From NCBI GenBank assembly GCA_902801985.1, contig CADCKD010000002.1:62001-126000 (forward strand): a DNA stretch of 64,000 nt, given 5' to 3'. Of this stretch, positions 8,130 to 14,757 are shown piece by piece. Numbering within the stretch: position 1 is the first letter of the stretch; every line of letters starts with the position of its first letter. The DNA comes from an uncultured bacterium. GTDB lineage: Bacteria; Cyanobacteriota; Vampirovibrionia; Gastranaerophilales; Gastranaerophilaceae. Made by a program: the position numbers and the translations under genes. The notes beneath the pieces were generated by a model, which had not been told where the DNA came from, made no database searches, and worked only from the letters and a program-made list of their open reading frames with translations.

Positions 8130-8441
8130 TTATTTCCTTTTGAATTGTATAACAACACTTTCATCTGAAACTATTTGAAGTTTAACATAAGCTATATCTT
8201 TACCTATCGGAACATGATATACATCTTGCCATAACTTATTATCATATTCAGATGTCATTGATTTGTAAAAATACGAGTTTTCAATATTAAGTACATAAGA
8301 AATTATATCTTTATGTTTTAAATCAAAATCACACATAGCATTTTCAAGAGCAATTTTGCGAATTTGATATTTTCGTTGTCTTATTAACTCTTTGATAAGG
8401 TTTAGGTTATAGTGTGGAGTCTTTTTCTCATTGTACTTCAT
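8130..8441 (-). CDS. mqsR: MqsR-family toxin (mRNA interferase)
   Basis: A 103-residue protein matching MqsR across its length: KKTPHYNL at the N-terminus, the FYKSMTSEYD block, WQDVYHVP, YVKLQI and a final VIQFKRK. MqsR-type toxins are ribosome-independent RNases of the RelE fold that cut mRNA (mainly at GCU in E. coli). Family alignment fixes the start at 8441 (MKYNEKKTPH). An upstream in-frame extension to 8489 would run through the promoter. With that start the -10 box is exactly 6 nt before ATG, so the mRNA is probably leaderless. Confidence 0.88.
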   Translation of the reverse strand: MKYNEKKTPHYNLNLIKELIRQRKYQIRKIALENAMCDFDLKHKDIISYVLNIENSYFYKSMTSEYDNKLWQDVYHVPIGKDIAYVKLQIVSDESVVIQFKRK

Positions 8442-8447
8442 ATCTAT

Positions 8448-8476
8448 ATTGTAGCATAATGCTACTTTTTTGTCAA
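8448..8476 (-). promoter_or_regulatory. mqsR promoter with embedded palindromic operator
   Basis: Minus-strand TTGACA (8471-8476), a 17-nt spacer and TACAAT (8448-8453). A perfect 7-bp palindrome GTAGCATAATGCTAC (8451-8465) covers half the -10 box and most of the spacer. This is the expected position for antitoxin autorepression; the sequence differs from the E. coli MqsA box. Confidence 0.7.
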
Positions 8477-8538
8477 GATACATGAACAATACCCATAAAG
8501 TTATTGCATTTCGCTAATGAAACGTGTAACATATAAGA

Positions 8539-8570
8539 ACAAACCCCATAGAAGTTTCTACAGGGTTTGT
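8539..8570 (-). terminator. Terminator-like hairpin after the 42-residue gene
   Basis: ACAAACCC and GGGTTTGT arms with further imperfect pairing inside. The minus-strand tail is TCTTATAT, a weak U-tract. It separates the small gene at 8605-8733 from the mqsR promoter. Confidence 0.45.
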
Positions 8571-8604
8571 CTTAAATAGTCTGCTGAGGTCTCAAATCTG
8601 CGGA

Positions 8605-8733
8605 CTATTTTCTTTTTTCTCTTTGTGATAATGCACTTGCGGCAGCAGATTTTGAAGCTTTACTTGTTCTGTTATCCCTTAAAACTTTTGACGCAATACT
8701 TGCAACTTTTTTACTTGTTACTTTCTTTGCCAT
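8605..8733 (-). CDS. 42-residue basic Ser/Ala-rich protein
   Basis: Starts MAKKVTSKKVAS and continues through SKVLRDNRTSKASKSAAASALSQ in two overlapping blocks to a charged REKRK end. This pattern (VTSK-VAS-AS-LRD-RTS-KS-A-SALSQ) is one I recall from small conserved hypotheticals in accessory regions of many bacteria; function is unknown. AGGGAGATGTGAAA precedes the ATG. A TATAAT -10-like box lies at 8795-8800 on the minus strand, and a GTACGA/TCGTAC inverted repeat at 8764-8784 sits in the predicted leader. It is short but well supported by its ribosome site and composition. Confidence 0.7.
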   Translation of the reverse strand: MAKKVTSKKVASIASKVLRDNRTSKASKSAAASALSQREKRK

Positions 8734-8763
8734 TTTCACATCTCCCTGTTTATTTAATCCCCC

Positions 8764-8784
8764 GTACGACTATTGGGTTCGTAC
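8764..8784. promoter_or_regulatory. Inverted repeat in the leader of the 42-residue gene
   Basis: GTACGA (8764-8769) and TCGTAC (8779-8784) separated by 9 bp, just downstream of the minus-strand TATAAT at 8795-8800. It is an operator or 5' hairpin candidate. Confidence 0.35.
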
Positions 8785-8985
8785 TACAAAGATTATTATA
8801 GCAGTTTTTTAATCGGGCATGTGAAAAATCCCCTATTTTTAAGGGATACATGACAAAAATGTTACAAAATTTATCAAAAGTGCATTAATTTATATGTCCA
8901 TATATAGACATTAATTATATCTTGACATTGATATTGAAAAAAATGACAGGGTATTTTGAGAAAAATAAAACCAATTTTATCTTAA

Positions 8986-9180
8986 TTACGGTTCAAATAA
9001 ATATTTATATTTTGTATATATTTCGTTACTATTGTTAAAATTATTCGTAGAAAGGTATTTAAAATATGCAACTTGAACAAAACGTTTTATATTTGAGATT
9101 TTTTCTATTTTTTCTTCAGCTCTTTGATATGCATCTTTTAAAATTTGTTTTTTTAGTTTAAATAAAATTTTTTTTAACAT
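8986..9180 (-). CDS. 64-residue basic hypothetical protein
   Basis: Starts MLKKILFKLKKQILKDAYQ; Lys/Asn/Tyr-rich, probably helical N-terminus, no recognised domain. A strong ribosome site (AAAAGGAGAACGAC) before the ATG supports translation. It stands alone between the 42-residue gene and the putative left end of the transposon. It could be a small cargo or host gene. Confidence 0.5.
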   Translation of the reverse strand: MLKKILFKLKKQILKDAYQRAEEKIEKISNIKRFVQVAYFKYLSTNNFNNSNEIYTKYKYLFEP

Positions 9181-9387
9181 GTCGTTCTCCTTTTATACTT
9201 CCATTATAAAAGTCAACTGCGACAAAATGAGTCGGAATAATTTAATAATAAAAATTTTAATATCTAGCATACAGTAATTACTCTTATTTTAATTAAAAAA
9301 ATAGTGCAAAAAACAAACATTTTTGTTACTAAACTCGGACATTTTGGACATTTTGTACTTAACCAATTTCCGACCTTGCAAAATTGG

Positions 9388-9428
9388 CAAAAGCTGGATT
9401 GCTTCGGGCATTCGCCCTCGCAATGACA
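9388..9428. repeat. REP-like GTCATTGCGAG palindrome
   Basis: On the minus strand GTCATTGCGAGGGCGAATG, then CCCGAAGCAATCCAGC. The ATTGC...GCAAT ends can pair. This resembles GTCATTGCGAG-type interspersed palindromes common in many bacterial genomes. The segment is locally more G+C-rich than its surroundings. Confidence 0.5.
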
Positions 9429-9564
9429 TAAAACCCTTCCGACCAAATGTCCTGTTAAAAGGTATCCAAACTGGAGTTTTCGTCTTTGGGGTTTATTTGG
9501 GACATTTGAATTGTAATTAATTTGCCTGTGTTAGCCGCCACCTTTAGGTGTTAGCGATTTTATA

Positions 9565-9608
9565 CGAATTGACTCAAATGTAACGACGAATTGACTCAAA
9601 TGTAACGA
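9565..9608. repeat. Perfect 22-bp tandem duplication
   Basis: Two identical adjacent copies, 9565-9586 and 9587-9608, each beginning CGAATTGACTCAAATG and ending TAACGA. Length and position downstream of the subtilase gene fit paired transposase-binding sites at an element end. Confidence 0.75.
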
Positions 9609-9860
9609 AACTGCTCTTTTTGTCCAATTTCTGTCACTCAAAAATCCGGTATAAATCCGAGCAAATCGCTAAAACCTAAACATACTCTATATTATAACGA
9701 TGACGCATTTAGGACAAAAATGTACCGCTTAAAGCGCCTATTTTTTAACTCGGAAGCAAGCCGGAAGCATTTACTACATTTGAATAGCAGTAAAATTAAG
9801 ACTCTAAACACATTACGAAATAGTAAAAATCCGTTCCAAAAACTATCGATTTCAGTCAAG

Positions 9861-12089
9861 TTATTGCTGCGGGCGTAATCTGTTATTAACCCTTAAGGCA
9901 TTTGTTACCCAACCCTTTGTTCTGGATGCAACTACGAAATCGTTATAAACTGGAAGTATCTTCGATGGATCCGAAATTGTAACAATAATTGTTGCATCTT
10001 GAGGCTCATCCAATTCAAATTGACTTCTTGTAAGAACACCTACATTTAGCCTCCAATTAATTGCATTAACACCTTTTGGTATTGAACGTTTGTAAACTTT
10101 TACTGGTGACCATTTGTAACCATGCTCTATAAGTATTTTTTCAAAATTTCCTGCACAATCAGGAGTATCTAGAGGTACTTGCTTTGTGTATTTGCCCACA
10201 GTATCAATTGAACCTAATGAAACATCTACATTTGTTCGACAATATTCAGATGCGTTGTTCTCATCTAATGGTTGATTGTACACCAAAGTAACGTATATAT
10301 CTCCGAAGACCTTTCCATCTGAAGTTATTAAACATTCTGGTATAGGAAAATCTTTTTGGTAAATAAGTCCTGGTTGCAATTTAACATTAAAAATTGATGT
10401 AGCTTGCCAATCTGGTGACAATAACATTTCATTTAAGTCACCAGGAACACCAAATCCAAAATAATTTATGTCACTTTCAGATAATTCTTTTTGTTTTAAA
10501 ACAGCAGAATGTATTAACAAAGCTTTTGCTAAGTTAGGATTGAATTCACCATCAATATTATTTACTAAATTGGCCAGTATTGTACTAACTATAGGAGTTG
10601 AAAAGCTCGTTCCTACTCTTTCTGTTAGGTTTCCAGCTTCGTCAAAAGACACTAATCCAGTTTGTTTACAGTCTAATTTTTTATCACAATTGCCACCATA
10701 ATGTACTACTTCTGGTTTAGGAATAAACATTGGTCCGGGTCCTCTTCTAGAAAACGGAGATGGTTCGTTTGGAGAAACAACAGAACTAATTATTTGTTTA
10801 TGTGCTAAAGAACCAACTGTTATTGCACGAACAGAATCTGCAGGAGTTGTAATTCTATCTGTATTATTGGATATATTACTAGGCCACTGCCTTAATGGTG
10901 ATTCACAATAATTACCTGCGGCAATTACAAAAATAACATTAAATCTTTCTTGTAATTCATCCAAAGCCATTCCAAAATCTGAGAAAGAATAATTATCACA
11001 AATTGCATCTGTGCCTAATGATAAGTTCCAAATCTTTATTTCTGGATGTTTCTCAAGTTCAATTTCTAATATAGCAAGTAATTCATCCTCTCTTAAGCTA
11101 TCATCTAAAACAGGTATATCAAAAATACGTGCTTGCACATTAGGAAATATATCGTCATTATTTAAATTGCGAGCGTTTGTTATTAGTCCCGCAATAAAAG
11201 TACCATGCGAATAATCTTGTAGTGCGGGTTTTGCAATATAATTACTTTTCCCTACAATCCATGGCTTCAATATTTCATTTGTTGGCGAAATCCCAGAATC
11301 GACTAAACCAACAATGGGCAATTTTTCGTTTGGTTCATTTAATGCAAGGTTATTACTTGCTACTTTTACTGAATGTTGTTTAATGGGACAAAAATTCATA
11401 AAATTACTTATGCTTTTTAATCCTATAAAATCAGATGCTTCTTCAAATATCTCTTTTGTCTTAAAATTAACAGAATAAATATTTAATTTTTTGGTATATT
11501 TTAGTTTTTTAAAATCAACATCATTTTGCAATCCTAGCTTATTTAAAATTTCGACAAACTTCAACTCATTATTATAATTTAATACATCATTATTGTGATC
11601 AAATAATTTTACTTTTAATACTTGATTATAATTTTTTAGTTCACGTATATCTTTTGAAATAATATCATCCGGTGTATATGGTGCTATTTCTTTAATGGCA
11701 GAAATATTTGCAATATTCTTTTGTTTCTGGCTATTCTTTATCTTTGTTTCGAGTTTGCTTATTGATGAACTATTTACACTTACAAATAATTCACCTAAGG
11801 TTCCTGTTCCTACAATTTTACAATCGGCATCTTTTATGATTTCAGTTGGGCGGTGGCTTTTTGCAAAAGCCTGTTCTCTTAAGTATATCTTTACTACACC
11901 ACTTGTATTTGGATATTTGTTAAATGCTTTTTCAAAATAATTAACAGCATTTGTAGTATATCCAACTAATTCTGTTCTATGTTTATCAAAATTGGCAAAA
12001 TCAAATACAGTATTATCTCCACCACGATTTTGTTTTGCGTGAATATCATTTGTATCATACGCTACGACTAAAAAATTATTCTTATTCAT
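9861..12089 (-). CDS. ietS: Subtilisin-like serine protease, IetS-type defence component
   Basis: A 742-residue cytoplasmic S8 peptidase with no signal peptide. The full triad is present: Asp264 (GLVDSGIS), His295 (YSHGTFIAG) and Ser495 (GTSFSTP), with oxyanion Asn393 (IAAGN). An extra domain of about 250 residues precedes the catalytic domain and about 200 residues follow it. It overlaps the upstream AAA-ATPase gene by 8 bp, and its ribosome site AAGGAGGAAAG is inside the end of that gene, so the two are coupled. The AAA-ATPase plus S8 protease pair is the IetAS architecture reported as anti-phage. The trigger and the protein cleaved here are unknown. Confidence 0.82.
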   Translation of the reverse strand: MNKNNFLVVAYDTNDIHAKQNRGGDNTVFDFANFDKHRTELVGYTTNAVNYFEKAFNKYPNTSGVVKIYLREQAFAKSHRPTEIIKDADCKIVGTGTLGELFVSVNSSSISKLETKIKNSQKQKNIANISAIKEIAPYTPDDIISKDIRELKNYNQVLKVKLFDHNNDVLNYNNELKFVEILNKLGLQNDVDFKKLKYTKKLNIYSVNFKTKEIFEEASDFIGLKSISNFMNFCPIKQHSVKVASNNLALNEPNEKLPIVGLVDSGISPTNEILKPWIVGKSNYIAKPALQDYSHGTFIAGLITNARNLNNDDIFPNVQARIFDIPVLDDSLREDELLAILEIELEKHPEIKIWNLSLGTDAICDNYSFSDFGMALDELQERFNVIFVIAAGNYCESPLRQWPSNISNNTDRITTPADSVRAITVGSLAHKQIISSVVSPNEPSPFSRRGPGPMFIPKPEVVHYGGNCDKKLDCKQTGLVSFDEAGNLTERVGTSFSTPIVSTILANLVNNIDGEFNPNLAKALLIHSAVLKQKELSESDINYFGFGVPGDLNEMLLSPDWQATSIFNVKLQPGLIYQKDFPIPECLITSDGKVFGDIYVTLVYNQPLDENNASEYCRTNVDVSLGSIDTVGKYTKQVPLDTPDCAGNFEKILIEHGYKWSPVKVYKRSIPKGVNAINWRLNVGVLTRSQFELDEPQDATIIVTISDPSKILPVYNDFVVASRTKGWVTNALRVNNRLRPQQ

Positions 12090-13200
12090 TCTTTCCTCCT
12101 TGATTTATGATTTTGGAAATATATCCTGTAGACACCCCAAATATTTTTGACAAATCTCTGTAGGTATATAATTTGTCGTAATGCTGTTTTAAATATTTTA
12201 TTTTATCTTCTATTGGATTTTCGATTATATCTTGCAAATGAATTTTAGATAATTCATTTAAAAGCATTGTTTTATTAAGTATTTTTTTATCTTGAAGAAC
12301 CATTTGGCGATTTATCTCATTACATATTTCTTTAATTTCTGCACCTGATAAGCTCGTACAACTATTTGCGTATAGTTGCAACATTTTATTGTCAATGTCA
12401 AAATTTATAAAACTTTTAATCATTTTTGAAACAATTAATTGATTTGGTTTAATTATTTCAATTTTATATGTAAATCGTCGCCATATAGCAGGGTCCAATA
12501 AATGTTGATGGTTTGTAGCTGCCAATAAAATTGTCTGCTTGTCTAACATATCTATATTTTGCAGCAAGCTAACAACAATACGTTTTAACTCTCCTAATTC
12601 ATTTTGATCGTCTCTTAATTTTGCAATCGCATCAAATTCATCTAAAAATAAAATACACGGTCTTGAATTCGCATAATTAAACAATTCTCTCAAATTTTTA
12701 GATGTACTACCTAGATATGAAGAAATCAGAGAATCTAATCGGGCAGTAACCAGAGGTAGCTCTAGTTCAGAAGCAATGTATTTAGCAAGTTCTGATTTTC
12801 CACAGCCGGGAAGTCCGTATAATAAAAGCGATGGAATAAATTCTACACCTTTTTCCAATAATAAATCATTCGATTTTATATATTTTATAAAATTTTGAAC
12901 TTTTTCCATGATAAATTCGTCAAAAAATATATCTACTTCTCCTTTTTGAAAAAATTCTTTTTCGGCGAGTGAACTCTTAGATTCACTATCAACTGGTAAA
13001 ATATCTCTGATATTTGCACCATTTGGTAATAATTTTAAACTCTTAGAGTTTAATATAGCCTTTTTTAATTTAGAAGATGCAGATTTATCGCCTTCAGCTT
13101 CCAGTTTTTCAGATAAAAGTTCTGTATAATTAACAACTTTTTCTATATCGGCATTTAATGCACCATTTACTATTTTTAAAATTTCAGGTAAATATTCCAT
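12082..13200 (-). CDS. ietA: AAA+ ATPase, IetA-type defence component
   Basis: A 372-residue AAA+ protein: Walker A GLPGCGKS (129-136), Walker B FLDEFD (185-190), sensor-1 region LLAATNHQ and an arginine pair in PAIWRRF. The N-terminal 120 residues are helical. The last 30 residues form a helix-turn-helix-like segment (YRDLSKIFGVSTGYISKII), so it may also bind DNA or regulate its own operon. As the partner of the adjoining subtilase it probably unfolds, recruits or gates the protease. AAAGGGATTGTC precedes the ATG. Six phased TGAACA sites lie immediately upstream (13223-13330). Confidence 0.82.
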   Translation of the reverse strand: MEYLPEILKIVNGALNADIEKVVNYTELLSEKLEAEGDKSASSKLKKAILNSKSLKLLPNGANIRDILPVDSESKSSLAEKEFFQKGEVDIFFDEFIMEKVQNFIKYIKSNDLLLEKGVEFIPSLLLYGLPGCGKSELAKYIASELELPLVTARLDSLISSYLGSTSKNLRELFNYANSRPCILFLDEFDAIAKLRDDQNELGELKRIVVSLLQNIDMLDKQTILLAATNHQHLLDPAIWRRFTYKIEIIKPNQLIVSKMIKSFINFDIDNKMLQLYANSCTSLSGAEIKEICNEINRQMVLQDKKILNKTMLLNELSKIHLQDIIENPIEDKIKYLKQHYDKLYTYRDLSKIFGVSTGYISKIINQGGKNE

Positions 13201-13222
13201 GACAATCCCTTTTTATATTTCA

Positions 13223-13330
13223 TGAACATAATAACATATTTCGTGAACAAAATCAAGATTTTGTGAACAAATTATGTTATTTGGTGAACAAAATGCTAGA
13301 TGTATGAACAGAATAATAAATCATTGAACA
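13223..13330. repeat. Array of six TGAACA sites at 20-21 bp spacing
   Basis: TGAACA starts at 13223, 13244, 13264, 13285, 13305 and 13325: spacings 21, 20, 21, 20 and 20, about two helical turns. The sequence after each core is A/T-rich (commonly AAAAT). The array fills the gap between the transposition operon and ietA and runs into the last codons of the 13296-14078 gene. It could be an iterated operator, a cooperative binding array, or a transposon end with TnsB-like sites. Confidence 0.85.
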
Positions 13331-14078
13331 TGTAATTGGATAACCTAAGTTCTTTTTTTACTTTATAAAAATCTTTTCTGATTTTGCGTTTTAAGAATTT
13401 CTTTTGTTGTTCATCTCCTGTTAAAATCGTGTTCAAAGGCTGTTTTAATGTGATTAAATTTTGAACAATTGAAAGCATGTATGGATATTTCTTTTTCAGG
13501 ATTTTAAAAAGCTGTGCCAGTTGTTCCGGAGTTAATATTTGAATTTGTCTTTTAGGAATATCGGCTATTCTTTTTACTTCAAAAATACAGGTTTTATCAA
13601 TATAACCTTCATTTTGAAAATATTTTATTATTTGATTCAAAAGTGCAAGAATATTCTTAATTCTGCGTTCAGATACTTTATTATTTTGTAAGTATTTTCT
13701 AAAATTCAGAATATCCTGAATAGTTATATCTTTTAATCGAAATTTCATAAAATACGGAATAATTTTTGAATAAACAAAGGTTTTATATACTTGGAAAGAC
13801 ATCTCTGTCAGAGTATTCTGCTTAATTTCTAAAAATATTTCGCAAGCTTCAACAACTGTAATATCCAAATTTTTACTTGGAATATTTTTATCAATAATTT
13901 TAAATTTATCTTCTGCTTTTATTGTTTCCACATATTCAAACTTATCTCCACAGGACTTTATATTCTCCGATTCTTGCAAAAATTTTCTGGCGGTATCTGC
14001 ATCAATATCGCAGAACATAATAATATCTTCAATAGAAAATGTTTTTAATCTTTTTGCAACTTTCAATATCTTATCCAC
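13296..14078 (-). CDS. Recombinase-like protein lacking a catalytic domain (transposition operon gene 3)
   Basis: A 260-residue protein. The N-terminus resembles a winged helix (SIEDIIMFCDIDADTARKFL). Residues of about 77-170 match the SAM-like core-binding domain of tyrosine recombinases (VEACEIFLEIKQ to NQIIKYFQNEGYI), followed by a start of the catalytic fold (LTPEQLAQLF). The box I Arg is not evident, the box II HxxR is replaced by FNDLLF, and the protein ends there, so the tyrosine end is missing. It starts at GTG 14078 after AGGAGG, overlapping tniB by 8 bp. It occupies the slot of TniQ/TnsD-like target selectors, but a degenerate leftover is equally possible. The stop falls inside the TGAACA array. 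Confidence 0.6.
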   Translation of the reverse strand: MDKILKVAKRLKTFSIEDIIMFCDIDADTARKFLQESENIKSCGDKFEYVETIKAEDKFKIIDKNIPSKNLDITVVEACEIFLEIKQNTLTEMSFQVYKTFVYSKIIPYFMKFRLKDITIQDILNFRKYLQNNKVSERRIKNILALLNQIIKYFQNEGYIDKTCIFEVKRIADIPKRQIQILTPEQLAQLFKILKKKYPYMLSIVQNLITLKQPLNTILTGDEQQKKFLKRKIRKDFYKVKKELRLSNYMFNDLLFCSYI

Positions 14079-14757
14079 CCAATACCTCCTGAGCTATATT
14101 TTCATCAATTTCTGTTAATCCGTTTGCTTGCGCCACTTTTTCAAATGTATCAATTGTATTTACAATTTGCCTGAAACTTTTGGCTTTGTTGTGTATTAAA
14201 TGTACTGCCCCTTTTGTAATTTCAACTTCCGAGATTTCCTCAGTAATTTGTTTGATATCTGAATATTCAAATTCAGTAAAATTATATATTTCTGAAATCC
14301 GGTCAAACAGGTGCGTATGCTTTTTGAGTTTGTGTTTTGCAAGCTGCATTCCGACCAAAATTATTGTTACACCCGTTTCATCGTGTAAATCTCTAAGTGT
14401 TTCTATTGTTCTAAAATCTTTTAACAGATAATCAATTTCATCAACTATAATCATCTGCGAATTAGTTTTTAGAGCATTAACGCATTGCCTGAAAATATCT
14501 GCAGTATAAAATCTTGGTATTTCATCAAGCTCTTTGGCGATTTCTTCCAATAACCACTTTGGGCTCATAGAGTTTATTACCCTAATATAAATTGCATCAT
14601 ATTGTATTGAAAGATAAAGTGCAGTCTTTGTTTTGCCTAATCCTGCATTTCCATATACAAGACCAATTTTTGATATATTATCAGGCTTATTATTCAGGTT
14701 ATGAATAAGATTAATAAATCCTTTGACATTCTTAGTTAAGACAAATTTAGGTTTCAT
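14071..14757 (-). CDS. tniB: TniB/MuB-like AAA+ transposition ATPase
   Basis: A 228-residue AAA+ protein with Walker A YGNAGLGKTKTAL (about 34-46) and Walker B MIIVDEIDYLL (about 97-107), followed by LRDLHDETGVTIILVGM, typical of MuB/TniB/IstB-like transposition ATPases. Such proteins bind target DNA, recruit the DDE transposase and mediate target immunity. Its ATG overlaps the transposase stop by 4 bp, and AAGGAATAAACT provides the ribosome site, so it is coupled to tniA. The symbol is by analogy with Tn5053. Confidence 0.85.
   Translation of the reverse strand: MKPKFVLTKNVKGFINLIHNLNNKPDNISKIGLVYGNAGLGKTKTALYLSIQYDAIYIRVINSMSPKWLLEEIAKELDEIPRFYTADIFRQCVNALKTNSQMIIVDEIDYLLKDFRTIETLRDLHDETGVTIILVGMQLAKHKLKKHTHLFDRISEIYNFTEFEYSDIKQITEEISEVEITKGAVHLIHNKAKSFRQIVNTIDTFEKVAQANGLTEIDENIAQEVLGG

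Larger units (their letters stand above)
9330..9860. mobile_element. Putative left-end region of the Tn/Mu-like element (non-coding)
   Basis: About 530 bp with no convincing gene. It carries AACTCGG (9331), TTTCCGAC (9367-9374), a REP-like palindrome, CTTCCGACC (9436), TGGAGTTTTCGTCTT (9472-9486), a perfect 22-bp tandem repeat (9565-9608), and several looser ACATTTG or CAAATGT sites (about 9497, 9700, 9775). Clustered sites of this size are what MuA/TnsB-type transposases bind at element ends. The exact terminus and target duplication were not identified. Confidence 0.4.

Noticed and set aside
9264-9520. Overlapping short open frames on both strands
   Set aside because: They run through the REP-like palindrome and the putative transposon end, with no ribosome site and no homology I recognise.
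13223-13330. CRISPR array
   Set aside because: The conserved part is only 6 bp with 14-15 bp between; real CRISPR repeats are over 20 bp with longer spacers, and no cas genes are present.
13296-14078. Active tyrosine recombinase/integrase
   Set aside because: Box I Arg, HxxR and the catalytic Tyr are absent and the protein stops at box II.
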